Shown here: positions 8,460-16,295 of the stretch, in pieces
Numbering within the stretch: position 1 is the first letter of the stretch
How the letters are laid out: every line of letters begins with the position of its first letter
Assembly: GCF_002934605.1 (NCBI RefSeq)
Contig: NZ_PTJC01000006.1
Span: forward strand, 1,736,001 to 1,800,000
From: Neolewinella xylanilytica
GTDB lineage: Bacteria; Bacteroidota; Bacteroidia; Chitinophagales; Saprospiraceae
Direction of reading: 5' to 3'
DNA: 64,000 nucleotides
Position numbers and translations under genes: made by a program
Notes under the pieces: generated by a model
The model's database searches: none
Told to the model about the DNA's origin: nothing
The model's input: the letters and a program-made list of their open reading frames with translations, nothing else

Positions 8460-9328
8460 ACTTTGCTTTCTGCGTAACTAATAATGGCTCCGGCAATATC
8501 GACCCGGGTAGCTCCTTCAATGCCCTCCAGTCCGGGACTGGCGTTCACCTCCATCACGAGCGGGCCGCGGTGGCTGTGGATGAGATCCACCCCGGCAATC
8601 TCCACGCCGATGACGGAAGCCACCCGTAGCACGAGGGCTTGCTCCTCCGGACTGAGGGTAACGGGGGTGGCGGTGGCGCCTCGGTGAATGTTGGCGCGAA
8701 ACTCCCCGGCTACGGCTTTTCGCTGCATCGCGGCGACGATCCGGTCGCCGACCACGAAGGCCCGCAGGTCGCTGCCCTTGCTCTCCCGGATGTACTCCTG
8801 AAGCAGGATGCGGTCCTGAAGCTGAAGGAATCCCTCCGCTAACCGTTCCAGCTGATACAGGTTATGGGCGAGGGCGACCCCCACTCCGTGGGTGCTTTCC
8901 AGGAGCTTCACCACCACCGGGAAGGGGCCCAGTCGCTTAGCCACCTTGCGCACCTCGTAGACACTGAAGCAAAGCACGGTGCGGGGTACCCCGATCCCTT
9001 CCTGGGTGAGTCGCTGGAGGCAACTCATTTTGTCACGTGCCAGTAACAGGGCGTTGGCATCCAGGACGTGGGGAACGCCCATTACATCCAGCTGGCGGAT
9101 GAGGGCCACGCCCCGGGTGGTGATATTGGCACCGATCCGCGGGATAGCTACTTCCGGTTCGTCGAAGGGCAGCCCGTTCATCAGGATGCTGCTTTTTTCG
9201 CCGTCCGCATAAGGGCTGCAGAGCGAATGGTCGACGACGCTAATCGCATGACCGCGCTGCTCGCCGGCTTCGACGAGCCGGCGGGTACTGTACAGGCCGG
9301 GGCCACGGGAGAAGACGGTAATCCGCAT
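8456..9328 (-). CDS. rimK: RimK-type ATP-grasp alpha-L-glutamate ligase
   Basis: A 290-residue ATP-grasp ligase of the RimK family, whose best known member adds glutamates to the C terminus of ribosomal protein S6. Motifs: an N-terminal MRITVFSRGPGLYSTRRLVE, IPRIGANITTRG, ARDKMSCLQRL, the ATP-grasp core FPVVVKLLESTHGVGVAL, ILLQEYIRESKGSDLRAFVVGD, and the magnesium-binding VMEVNASPGLEGIE at the end. All parts of the nucleotide-binding site are present. It is first in a two-gene unit with a zinc hydrolase, divergent from mnmH. A TACCTTTG box (9334-9341) sits 5 nt before the ATG, predicting a leaderless mRNA. The acceptor substrate is not proven. Confidence 0.9.
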   Translation of the reverse strand: MRITVFSRGPGLYSTRRLVEAGEQRGHAISVVDHSLCSPYADGEKSSILMNGLPFDEPEVAIPRIGANITTRGVALIRQLDVMGVPHVLDANALLLARDKMSCLQRLTQEGIGVPRTVLCFSVYEVRKVAKRLGPFPVVVKLLESTHGVGVALAHNLYQLERLAEGFLQLQDRILLQEYIRESKGSDLRAFVVGDRIVAAMQRKAVAGEFRANIHRGATATPVTLSPEEQALVLRVASVIGVEIAGVDLIHSHRGPLVMEVNASPGLEGIEGATRVDIAGAIISYAESKV

Positions 9329-9333
9329 GGCGG

Positions 9334-9341
9334 CAAAGGTA
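9334..9341 (-). promoter_or_regulatory. TAnnTTTG -7 box, 5 nt before rimK
   Basis: Reads TACCTTTG on the minus strand. The transcription start expected a few bases downstream would fall at or next to the A of the rimK ATG. Confidence 0.5.
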
Positions 9342-9390
9342 AGACGCCTTTTGGCTATCTTGGGCGGTACACGATTTACCCGAGCCGTCG

Positions 9391-10407
9391 ATGAAAACGC
9401 TGACCGTGGAACGCTTCTTTAATCTGGACGACCGGCCCGTCCTGCTCGATGTGCGTAGTCCCGGCGAATACCAGAACGGTCACGCTCCCGGAGCGGTTTC
9501 CTTACCCCTGTTTTCGGACGATGAGCGCGCCGAAGTCGGTACGCTGTACAAACAAGATAGCCCGGACTCGGCCCTCCTCCGCGGACTGGAAATCGCCGGC
9601 GGGAAAATGCGCGACCTCGTCGAATGCGCCCGCACCCTGGCACCGGGCGGCAGGGTGGTCGTGCAGTGCTGGCGGGGCGGGCAGCGCAGCGCGAGTGTGG
9701 CCTGGCTCCTGGACAAGGCGGGCATGGAGGTCTACCAACTCGAGGGCGGATATAAAGCCTACCGGACCTACGCCCGCGGCTGGTTGGAGCAGCCGCACCA
9801 CCCGCTCCGGGTGCTCAGCGGGCCGACGGGATCCGGGAAAACCCGCATCCTCCACGAAATGGCGCGGATGGGCGCGGCCACGGTCGATCTGGAAGGCCTG
9901 GCCAATCATAAAGGTTCATCCTTCGGTGCCATAGGAGAGGACGAACAGCCTACGACTGAGGCATTTGAGAATCTGCTCTTTGAGAAATTGTACGGTATTC
10001 CGGCCGGGAACGAAGTTTGGGTAGAAGATGAAAGCCGCATGATCGGCACCGTCTGCCAGCCGGAGGCCTTTTACCAGCGGCTCCTGGCCGCCCCCGTGGT
10101 AGAAATAGTTCAAGCCGACGACTGGCGGGTAGCGAATCTGGTAGCAGCCTACGCGGGCTATCCGATCGACGAACTCAAGGAGGCCTTTAAGCGCCTTCGT
10201 AAACGACTCGGCGGTCAGCACGTGCAGCGGGCCCTGGAGCTACTCGACCAACGGGACTACGCCGCAGCCGCTCGCATCGCCCTGGTGTATTACGATAAGA
10301 CCTACGCCCACTACGCCGATCGCAAAGGGGCCACCGAGTTGATTCGCTTCCTAGCCCGCGATGCGGACCCCTCCGTCATTGCCCGGGAAATCCTCGCGCT
10401 GCGGTGA
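9391..10407 (+). CDS. mnmH: tRNA 2-selenouridine synthase MnmH
   Basis: A 338-residue protein that replaces sulfur by selenium in wobble-position 2-thiouridine of tRNA, using selenophosphate. The N-terminal rhodanese domain starts LLDVRSPGEYQNGH and carries the catalytic cysteine in VVVQCWRGGQRS (C93). The C-terminal P-loop domain has GPTGSGKT at residues 144-151, GLANHKGSSFG and WVEDESRMIG, all hallmarks of MnmH/YbbB. Its presence means the cell should also make selenophosphate, although selD is not in this window. The stop codon overlaps the start of the TRAP small permease gene as GTGA, an unexpected partner. It is divergent from rimK with a 62-base spacer. Confidence 0.95.
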   Translation: MKTLTVERFFNLDDRPVLLDVRSPGEYQNGHAPGAVSLPLFSDDERAEVGTLYKQDSPDSALLRGLEIAGGKMRDLVECARTLAPGGRVVVQCWRGGQRSASVAWLLDKAGMEVYQLEGGYKAYRTYARGWLEQPHHPLRVLSGPTGSGKTRILHEMARMGAATVDLEGLANHKGSSFGAIGEDEQPTTEAFENLLFEKLYGIPAGNEVWVEDESRMIGTVCQPEAFYQRLLAAPVVEIVQADDWRVANLVAAYAGYPIDELKEAFKRLRKRLGGQHVQRALELLDQRDYAAAARIALVYYDKTYAHYADRKGATELIRFLARDADPSVIAREILALR

Positions 10408-10910
10408 AAGCGATGGTTGACGCCATAGACCGCCTGGTAGCCTCCATCGGCCGCGCCGTTGGCTGGTTGAACGTCCTGCTCATCGTGATCGTGGTGGTCG
10501 ACGTGCTCCTGCGTTGGTTCTTCAGCCTCACGGCGGCCTGGGTCATCGAGCTGGAATGGCACCTATTTTCCCTCATCTTCCTGCTCGGCATTCCCTACGC
10601 CCTCCAGCAAGACCGCCACGTGCGGGTGGACCTCTTCTACGAGGACTTTACCGCCCGCGACAAGGGCATGGTCAATTTGGTCGGTGCCGCCCTGTTCCTG
10701 ATTCCCTGGGCCATCGTACTGCTTTACACCAGCGCCAACTATGCCTACGAATCGTGGTCGTCGGGGGAGGGTAGCCCCAATCCGAACGGGCTTCCCTACT
10801 TCTTCCCGATCAAATCGGTGGTGCCCTTCGCCGCGGCCTTGCTCATCCTGCAGGGACTGGTCGAAGCGTGGCGGGCCGTCCGGCAGCTACGGCAATCCGA
10901 CCGGATATGA
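10404..10910 (+). CDS. TRAP transporter small permease (DctQ type)
   Basis: A 168-residue protein with four hydrophobic segments, the size and pattern of the DctQ subunit of tripartite ATP-independent periplasmic transporters. ELEWHLFSLIFLLGIPYALQQDRHVRVD is the most typical region (shown here as two parts: ELEWHLFSL and ALQQDRHVRVD), and SWSSGEGSPNPNGLPYFFPI precedes the last helix. The GTG start overlaps the mnmH stop (GTGA), and the stop overlaps the next gene as ATGA, so all three are a translationally coupled unit. TRAP systems import organic acids or similar anions with sodium. The extracytoplasmic receptor (DctP) that sets specificity is not visible in this window. Confidence 0.9.
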   Translation: MKAMVDAIDRLVASIGRAVGWLNVLLIVIVVVDVLLRWFFSLTAAWVIELEWHLFSLIFLLGIPYALQQDRHVRVDLFYEDFTARDKGMVNLVGAALFLIPWAIVLLYTSANYAYESWSSGEGSPNPNGLPYFFPIKSVVPFAAALLILQGLVEAWRAVRQLRQSDRI

Positions 10911-12202
10911 GTCTGGCCGCACTCGCTCTGCTGCTGTTCGTCAGCATCTTCCTGCTGGTGCTGTACGGCTACCCGGTGGCCTTCACGCTGGGCGGCCTGA
11001 GCCTGATCTACGCCCTTTGTTTTCTCGACCTGAACGTGCTCACCCTGCTGCCGAACCGGGTGATGGGCGTGATGGAAAACTCCGTACTGCTGGCCGTACC
11101 GCTCTTCATCTTCATGGGCATCATGCTGGAAAAGAGCGGACTGGCGGAGCGGATGCTCAGCAGCATGGCCGGCCTATTCGGGCGGGTGCGCGGAGGCATG
11201 GCGATTTCCGTGGTGGTGGTGGGCGCCATGCTGGCGGCTTCTACCGGTATAGTTGGGGCGACGGTGATTACGATGGGGCTTATCAGCCTGCCGCCCATGC
11301 TGCGACGGGGGTATCCGGCACCGCTCGCTACGGGCGTGATCGCCGCCTCGGGTACGCTGGGGCAGATCATTCCCCCTTCGGTGGTATTAGTGTTGCTGGG
11401 GAGCGTGCTCCAGGTGAGTGTCGGCAGCCTGTTCCGGGCGGCGCTCTATCCGAGTTTGCTGCTGGTCGGCGCGTATATTGTTTACATCCTGTTGCTCGGA
11501 ATAGTGCGACCGAAGAAGTTTCCCGAACGCGATGAACCGCTGCCGCGCGACCGGAAATTCTGGTTGAACGTATTGCAGAGTCTGTTCCTGCCGTTGCTGC
11601 TGATCCTGGCGGTACTGGGCAGTATTCTCGTCGGACTGGCCTCCCCAACGGAAGCGGCGGGCGTCGGCGCGGCAGGTGCCATGCTGCTCACCTGGACGCA
11701 AGGCCGGCTGGATAAGACAACCCTGGATACGGTCTGCCGGGATACGACCCACCTAACGAGTATGGTCTTTATGATCCTGCTGGGCGCCACCACCTTCTCC
11801 CTGGTTTTTCGCGAGCTGGGTGGCGATCGTTTTCTGGTTGCGCTGATCGAACGCAGCGACCTTCCCGAATACCAATTCCTGGCATTGGTGATGGTGGTCG
11901 TGTTCATTGCCGGATTCTTCATCGACTTTATCGAGATCGTCTTCATCATTGTGCCCGTAGTCACGCCGGTATTCGTCGCCTACGGTACCGACCTGATTTG
12001 GCTAGGTATTCTGCTGGGTATCAACCTGCAGACGAGCTTTCTTTCACCTCCCTTCGGCTTCGCGCTGTTTTACCTAAAGGGCGTAGCCCCTCCGGAGGTG
12101 ACTACCGGCCATCTGTACCGGGGCATCGTACCCTTCCTAATCATCCAGATACTATTGTTGGCTACCGTAATCTTCTTCCCGGAATGGCTTGGGGTAAGGT
12201 AA
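10907..12202 (+). CDS. TRAP transporter large permease (DctM type)
   Basis: A 431-residue membrane protein with a dozen or so hydrophobic segments, matching the DctM subunit that forms the transport path of TRAP systems. Typical stretches are YGYPVAFTLGGLSLIYAL near the N terminus, PLFIFMGIMLEKSGLAERML, STGIVGATVITMGLISLP, and SPTEAAGVGAAGAM in the second half, then LQTSFLSPPFGFALFYLKG near the end. The ATG overlaps the dctQ stop (ATGA). No DctP gene precedes or follows: the next gene is a convergent hsp20. The link with mnmH raises the question whether the substrate has to do with selenium or tRNA modification; this is a guess. Confidence 0.93.
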   Translation: MSLAALALLLFVSIFLLVLYGYPVAFTLGGLSLIYALCFLDLNVLTLLPNRVMGVMENSVLLAVPLFIFMGIMLEKSGLAERMLSSMAGLFGRVRGGMAISVVVVGAMLAASTGIVGATVITMGLISLPPMLRRGYPAPLATGVIAASGTLGQIIPPSVVLVLLGSVLQVSVGSLFRAALYPSLLLVGAYIVYILLLGIVRPKKFPERDEPLPRDRKFWLNVLQSLFLPLLLILAVLGSILVGLASPTEAAGVGAAGAMLLTWTQGRLDKTTLDTVCRDTTHLTSMVFMILLGATTFSLVFRELGGDRFLVALIERSDLPEYQFLALVMVVVFIAGFFIDFIEIVFIIVPVVTPVFVAYGTDLIWLGILLGINLQTSFLSPPFGFALFYLKGVAPPEVTTGHLYRGIVPFLIIQILLLATVIFFPEWLGVR

Positions 12203-12229
12203 CGGAATCCAGACTCCGAGCCGATCAAG

Positions 12230-12658
12230 CTAATCGACCGTTACCTCTATTGTTTTGACATCCGTGGCATCCGCCCGGCGGGGTACCGTGATCACCAGGA
12301 TCCCCTTGTCGTAGGTAGCGGTGATGGCTTCCTCGATCGTGTCGGCGGGTAAGGTTAGCTGCCGTTCGAAGGACTGGCGGGCGTATTCGCGGTGGAGGTA
12401 ATCGTCGGTCTGTTCCTCCAGACTTTCCCCGTGCTCGGCCGAGACGGTTAGCATCCCGTTGGTGGCCGAAATCGTGAAGTCGGATTTGTCGTACCCCGGT
12501 ACGGCGAGGGATACGACGAAGGCTTCTTCTTCCCGGGCGATGTTGACCGGCGGAAAGGCGATCTGCATCCGCCAGTCTCCTACCGGTCCGTGCGGGCTGG
12601 CGAAACGGGCCATGTTGGGAAAAAATGAGCTCATGCTTTGTTGGTTCCAGTTTGTCAT
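12230..12658 (-). CDS. Hsp20/alpha-crystallin small heat shock protein
   Basis: A 142-residue small heat shock protein, an ATP-independent chaperone that holds unfolding proteins. The alpha-crystallin domain covers about residues 38-140: PPVNIAREEEAFVVSLAVPG opens it and YDKGILVITVPRR closes it with the usual GxLxxxxP-type strand. The N-terminal arm is short, and the C-terminal IxI tail is only loosely present as IEVTV. It stands alone, convergent with the TRAP large permease gene. No CIRCE element or other known heat shock operator was recognised upstream; a short inverted GGTA...TACC pair lies at about 12671-12686 but is weak. Confidence 0.95.
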   Translation of the reverse strand: MTNWNQQSMSSFFPNMARFASPHGPVGDWRMQIAFPPVNIAREEEAFVVSLAVPGYDKSDFTISATNGMLTVSAEHGESLEEQTDDYLHREYARQSFERQLTLPADTIEEAITATYDKGILVITVPRRADATDVKTIEVTVD

Positions 12659-12846
12659 GAGTGGTGGTATTTTGTTACTACCAACTTACCGCCCGCCCCG
12701 GGGGTGTTAGCTGCGGTATCTCCGCCTTCGCAATGATAAAAATCATCCACCCGCCGGTCGGCTTCGCTCCCGTTGGATATCGGATCGAGCTAACCTGGCA
12801 CTAGAAGGCCCAACCCACTGGAATGAGGGTGGGGGGCTGGTGCGCT

Positions 12847-12866
12847 TCTCCCGCGCTCCGCCGCCC
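12847..12866 (-). repeat. Dispersed GC-rich intergenic motif, copy f
   Basis: Minus strand reads GGGCGGCGGAGCGCGGGAGA, 17-18 of 20 matches. It lies in the 266-base gap between the start of hsp20 and the stop of the MFS gene. Confidence 0.65.
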
Positions 12867-12924
12867 TAAAAGCCTCCGAGCCCTCTACCGTTTCGACCCG
12901 AAGCCCGCCGATAGCGGGGGATAC

Positions 12925-14292
12925 CTAGGTGATCGGTTCGATGGGGATTTCCGGAGGCGTATCGCCGATCGCCACGTCATTATCGTCGACGATCAGGCAC
13001 AGCAGGCCGGAAAGGGCGAAGGAGGCAGCTCCGACCAACAGCGCGTAAATGGACACGCCGCCAAGGAAGGTGGTGAGGATGAAGCCGAGCAAACCCGCTG
13101 CTACGATCTGCGGGATCACGATGAAAAAATTAAAAACCCCCATGTAGTAGCCCATCTTGTTGGGAGGAAGAATGCTACTGATGATGGCGTAGGGCATGGA
13201 GAGTATGCTCGCCCAGGCGATACCTACGCCGACCATCGAGAGCAGCAGCAGCTTGGGATCGCCGACAAAGTAAATGCTCCCGAGGCCGAGGGCACCGCAG
13301 AAGAGGGCCAGCAGGTGGGTGATTTTGCGGTTTAAGTAGCGGGCAAGCACGGGTAGCAGGAAGGCAACGAGGGCCGCTACGCCGTTGTAGACCGCGAAAC
13401 ATATCCCGACCCAGTCGGCACCCTCGTTGTAGGCTACCGAGTTGGTGTCGCTGGTGCCGTAAACGTGGCTGGTGACCGCGGGGGTCATGTAGATCCAAAG
13501 CGAGAAAAGGGCGAACCAGGAAAAAAACTGGACGGCCGAGAGCTGCACCATCGTCTTCGGCATGCGAAAGATGCCGAGAAAGGATTCCTTGATGCCGTCG
13601 TAAATCCCCTGGGCCGCATTTTCTTCCCGCAGTTGGTCCAGGTCGTCGGGTGGGTATTCCTTACTGTTGAAGACCGTCCACATCACGGCGCTGAAGTAGG
13701 CGATGCCGCCGAGGTAGAACGACCAGCGGACGGAATCGGGAATGGCCCCGTCCGCCGCGGTATTCGTAAGCCCGAACCAGTTGGTGAAGATGTAGGGCAG
13801 GGCGGAGGCGATCACCGCTCCGGTGCCGATGAAGAAACTCTGCATCGCAAAACCGCTCGTCCGCTGTTCGTTGGGGAGCATGTCGCCGACGAAGGCCCGG
13901 AAGGGTTCCATACTGATGTTGATGGAAGCGTCCAGGAGCCAAAGCATGAGGACGGCCATCCAGAGGGCCGTACTGTTAGGCATCAGGAAAAGGGCTACCG
14001 TGGCGAGGATTGCCCCGATCGCGAAGAAGGGGCGGCGACGGCCCCATTTTTCGCTCCAGGTGCGATCGCTGTAATAGCCGATAATGGGCTGGACGAGCAG
14101 ACCCGTCACCGGGGCGGCTAGCCATAGGATCGGCAGTTCGTCCGGCGAGGCACCGAGGGTTTCGAAAATGCGGCTGACGTTGGCGTTCTGTAGGGCGAAG
14201 CCAAACTGAATACCGAGAAAGCCGAAACTCATGTTCCAGATTTCCCAGAACCCCAGCCGGGGCTTGTAGGAGCCGATGGATATTGTTGACAT
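12925..14292 (-). CDS. MFS transporter, SLC45/GPH-like sugar:cation symporter
   Basis: A 455-residue membrane protein with twelve expected helices. The N-terminal half has FLGIQFGFALQNANVSRIF, WLAAPVTGLLVQPIIGYYSD and KWGRRRPFFAIGAI, the pattern of SLC45-type sucrose or maltose:proton symporters. The second half holds the long loop with SKEYPPDDLDQL and the helix SMPYAIISSILPPNKMGYYMG, also characteristic. It likely imports a disaccharide. No glycosidase or regulator is next to it, so the sugar is open. It is divergent from the aminotransferase gene; the gap downstream towards hsp20 holds copy f of the dispersed motif. Confidence 0.88.
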   Translation of the reverse strand: MSTISIGSYKPRLGFWEIWNMSFGFLGIQFGFALQNANVSRIFETLGASPDELPILWLAAPVTGLLVQPIIGYYSDRTWSEKWGRRRPFFAIGAILATVALFLMPNSTALWMAVLMLWLLDASINISMEPFRAFVGDMLPNEQRTSGFAMQSFFIGTGAVIASALPYIFTNWFGLTNTAADGAIPDSVRWSFYLGGIAYFSAVMWTVFNSKEYPPDDLDQLREENAAQGIYDGIKESFLGIFRMPKTMVQLSAVQFFSWFALFSLWIYMTPAVTSHVYGTSDTNSVAYNEGADWVGICFAVYNGVAALVAFLLPVLARYLNRKITHLLALFCGALGLGSIYFVGDPKLLLLSMVGVGIAWASILSMPYAIISSILPPNKMGYYMGVFNFFIVIPQIVAAGLLGFILTTFLGGVSIYALLVGAASFALSGLLCLIVDDNDVAIGDTPPEIPIEPIT

Positions 14293-14465
14293 GACCGATA
14301 CACGAACTGAATGGAAAATTGGGACAGGTAGAACCCGGTGGAGCTCCCCTCAACCCTTAGAAGTTATAATTCCCGTCAAAAGTGCAAATTATTCCGCAGC
14401 CCGCCGCTGGGGAATTGGCCCCGGGGGTGGTTATCTTCGCGCTTCCCACAAAACCACCGTACGGC

Positions 14466-15674
14466 ATGTCTACAACCACCGCTTCCCTCTTATCCCAGCG
14501 CGTCCGCAACATGGAAGAGTCCGCTACCCTTCGCATGGCCCAATTGGGCCGGGAGGTGATGGCTCAGGGCCACGACGTGATTAGCCTCAGTCTCGGAGAG
14601 CCGGACTTCGATACCCCCGACCACATCAAGGAGGCCGCCAAGAAGGCGCTGGACGCCGGACAGACCAAGTACACCCCCGTTTCGGGAACGCTGGAACTCC
14701 GCAAGGCCATCTCCGAGAAATTCAAGCGGGAGAATAAGCTGGATTATGCTCCCTCCCAGATCGTGGTCAGCAACGGCGCCAAGCAGAGCATCGCGAACAT
14801 CTGCTTCGCTCTGCTGGATGAGGGTGACGAGGCCGTGATCCTGGCCCCCTTCTGGGTTAGCTATTCGGCCATGGTTGAAGTAGCCGGCGGCAAGCCCGTT
14901 ATCGTCGGTGCGGGGATCGATCAGGATTATAAAGTGACGCCCGCGGCCATCCGGGACGCGATCACCGACCGGACCAAATTCATTCTCTTCTCCAGCCCGT
15001 GTAACCCCACCGGCTCGGTATACACGGCCGACGAACTGGAAGCCATCGCTAAAATGCTGGCTGATTTTCCCGACGTCTACGTGGTCTCCGACGAGATCTA
15101 CGAGCACATCAACTTCACCGGAGACCACGCCAGCATCGGCACCTTCCCGGAGGTAAAGGACCGCACCATCACCGTCAACGGCTTTTCGAAAGGGTTTGCC
15201 ATGACCGGATGGCGCCTCGGCTACATCGGCGGCCCGCAGGATATCGCCGACGCCTGCACCAAGCTCCAGGGGCAGAACACCAGCGGCGCGAATAGCATCG
15301 CCCAGGCGGCAGGTGCCCATGCGCTGAATACCGATCTCGCCCCGACCGTGGCTATGAAGGAAGCTTTCGCCCGCCGGCGGGAGTTGATCATCGACGGACT
15401 GGAAAAAATCGAAGGGATGAAGGTGAACCGCCCCCAGGGTGCCTTCTACCTCTTTCCCGACGTCAGCGCCTTCTTCGGCAAATCCGACGGGGAAACCACC
15501 ATCAAGGATGCCGACGAGCTGGCGGAATACCTCCTGGTCAAGGCTCACGTCGCCACGGTCGGTGGCGGCGCTTTCGGTGCCGCCGACTGCCTGCGGATCA
15601 GCTACGCGGCCAGTGAGGAGCAGCTGAAGCAGGCGGTGGAGCGGATCGCTTCGGCCCTGGGTACGCTTAGCTGA
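14466..15674 (+). CDS. Pyridoxal-phosphate aminotransferase, class I (aspartate aminotransferase type)
   Basis: A 402-residue fold-type I enzyme that moves amino groups between amino acids and 2-oxo acids. Seen: SLGEPDFDTPDHIKEAA near the N terminus, KYTPVSGTLELRKAI, the cofactor-contacting SNGAKQSIANI, SSPCNPTGSVYT with the conserved asparagine, VSDEIYEHI, the Schiff-base lysine in TVNGFSKGFAMTGWRLGY and the substrate arginine near LRISYA. This is the subgroup 1-gamma aspartate aminotransferase pattern. The start MSTTTASLLSQRV is selected; the frame is open upstream but without similarity. A TATCTTCG box lies at 14432-14439. It is followed by a long non-coding stretch with tandem repeats. 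Confidence 0.93.
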   Translation: MSTTTASLLSQRVRNMEESATLRMAQLGREVMAQGHDVISLSLGEPDFDTPDHIKEAAKKALDAGQTKYTPVSGTLELRKAISEKFKRENKLDYAPSQIVVSNGAKQSIANICFALLDEGDEAVILAPFWVSYSAMVEVAGGKPVIVGAGIDQDYKVTPAAIRDAITDRTKFILFSSPCNPTGSVYTADELEAIAKMLADFPDVYVVSDEIYEHINFTGDHASIGTFPEVKDRTITVNGFSKGFAMTGWRLGYIGGPQDIADACTKLQGQNTSGANSIAQAAGAHALNTDLAPTVAMKEAFARRRELIIDGLEKIEGMKVNRPQGAFYLFPDVSAFFGKSDGETTIKDADELAEYLLVKAHVATVGGGAFGAADCLRISYAASEEQLKQAVERIASALGTLS

Positions 15675-15744
15675 TTGGTCCGCTTACTAAGCCTACAAGT
15701 AATCTAGGACTGTAAGGCGGTAGTTCGTTTGAATTTTCCTGCTG

Positions 15745-16180
15745 GCCAGTCACTTTCCCAGGGCGAGGCTTGCTAAGCCGAGATGATGCGTTTCACGTCT
15801 CGGCCTGGAAGGCGCTCGACCTTGGTCTTTTCTTGCCCGCCGGTTACGTTACCAGGGCGAGGCTTGCTAAGCCGAGATCGTGGGTTTCATGTCTCGGCCT
15901 GGAAGGCGCTCGACCCTGGATTCTCGTATTCCGCCAGTCACGTTCCCAGGTCGAGGCTTTCTAACCCGAGATGGCGCGTTTCGCGTCTCGGCCTGGAAGG
16001 CGCTCGACCTTGGATTTTCGTATTCCGCCAGTCATTTGTCAAGGTTGAGGCTCTGCTAGCCGAGATGGTGCGTTTCGTGTCTCGGCCTGGAAGGCGCTCG
16101 ACCCTGGATTCTCGTATTCCGCCGGCCACGTTCCCAGGCCGAGGCTTGCTAAGCCGAGAGGGTAGGTCTCCGAGCCTGGT
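15745..16180. repeat. Tandem array of 94-bp repeats, four full units plus a partial fifth
   Basis: Units start at 15745, 15839, 15933, 16027 and 16121, a constant 94-base period. The best kept block is CTCGGCCTGGAAGGCGCTC, unchanged in all four full units. Each unit can fold: GGCTT/AAGCC forms a small hairpin in units 1, 2 and 5, CCGAGA/TCTCGG a second one around a 14-16 base loop, and CCAGG/CCTGG can close both. Unit 4 keeps the first hairpin in altered form (GGCT/AGCC). 94 is not a multiple of three, so the reading frame shifts from unit to unit and a coding repeat is excluded. The array fills the gap between the aminotransferase and the BlaI promoter; function unknown. Confidence 0.9.
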
Positions 16181-16240
16181 GGTTCCTCCACGCTTCTGAA
16201 TTCTCTCGTCTACCTATGAACATCGTTATCCAATAGGAGA

Positions 16241-16272
16241 TTTGCATTTTACCCCTTTATGCACTACATTTG
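16241..16272 (+). promoter_or_regulatory. Bacteroidota-type promoter of the blaI-M56 operon
   Basis: TTTG at 16241-16244 and TACATTTG at 16265-16272 are separated by exactly 20 bases, an ideal match to the TTTG-(19 to 21)-TAnnTTTG consensus. Transcription should start about 5 nt past the box, giving a leader of roughly a dozen bases before the ATG at 16290. Confidence 0.8.
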
Positions 16273-16295
16273 TAGAACAATAACTACAAATGTCA
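16264..16295 (+). promoter_or_regulatory. Two BlaI/MecI-type operators over the -7 box and the start codon
   Basis: CTACATTTGTAG (16264-16275) is a perfect dyad of CTACA/TGTAG around two bases and covers the whole -7 box. CTACAAATGTCA (16284-16295) is a second, imperfect copy that includes the ATG. Their centres are 20 bases apart, close to two helical turns, fitting two repressor dimers on one face of the DNA. Both have the TACA..TGT core known for BlaI/MecI. Confidence 0.75.

Noticed and set aside
15745-16180. CRISPR array
   Set aside because: The units are tandem copies of one 94-bp sequence with point differences over the whole length; there are no constant short repeats with unrelated spacers, and no cas genes.
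15783-16199. A 138-codon open frame through the tandem repeats
   Set aside because: The 94-base period is not a multiple of three, so successive units are read in different frames; this is what a non-coding repeat gives by chance at high GC.
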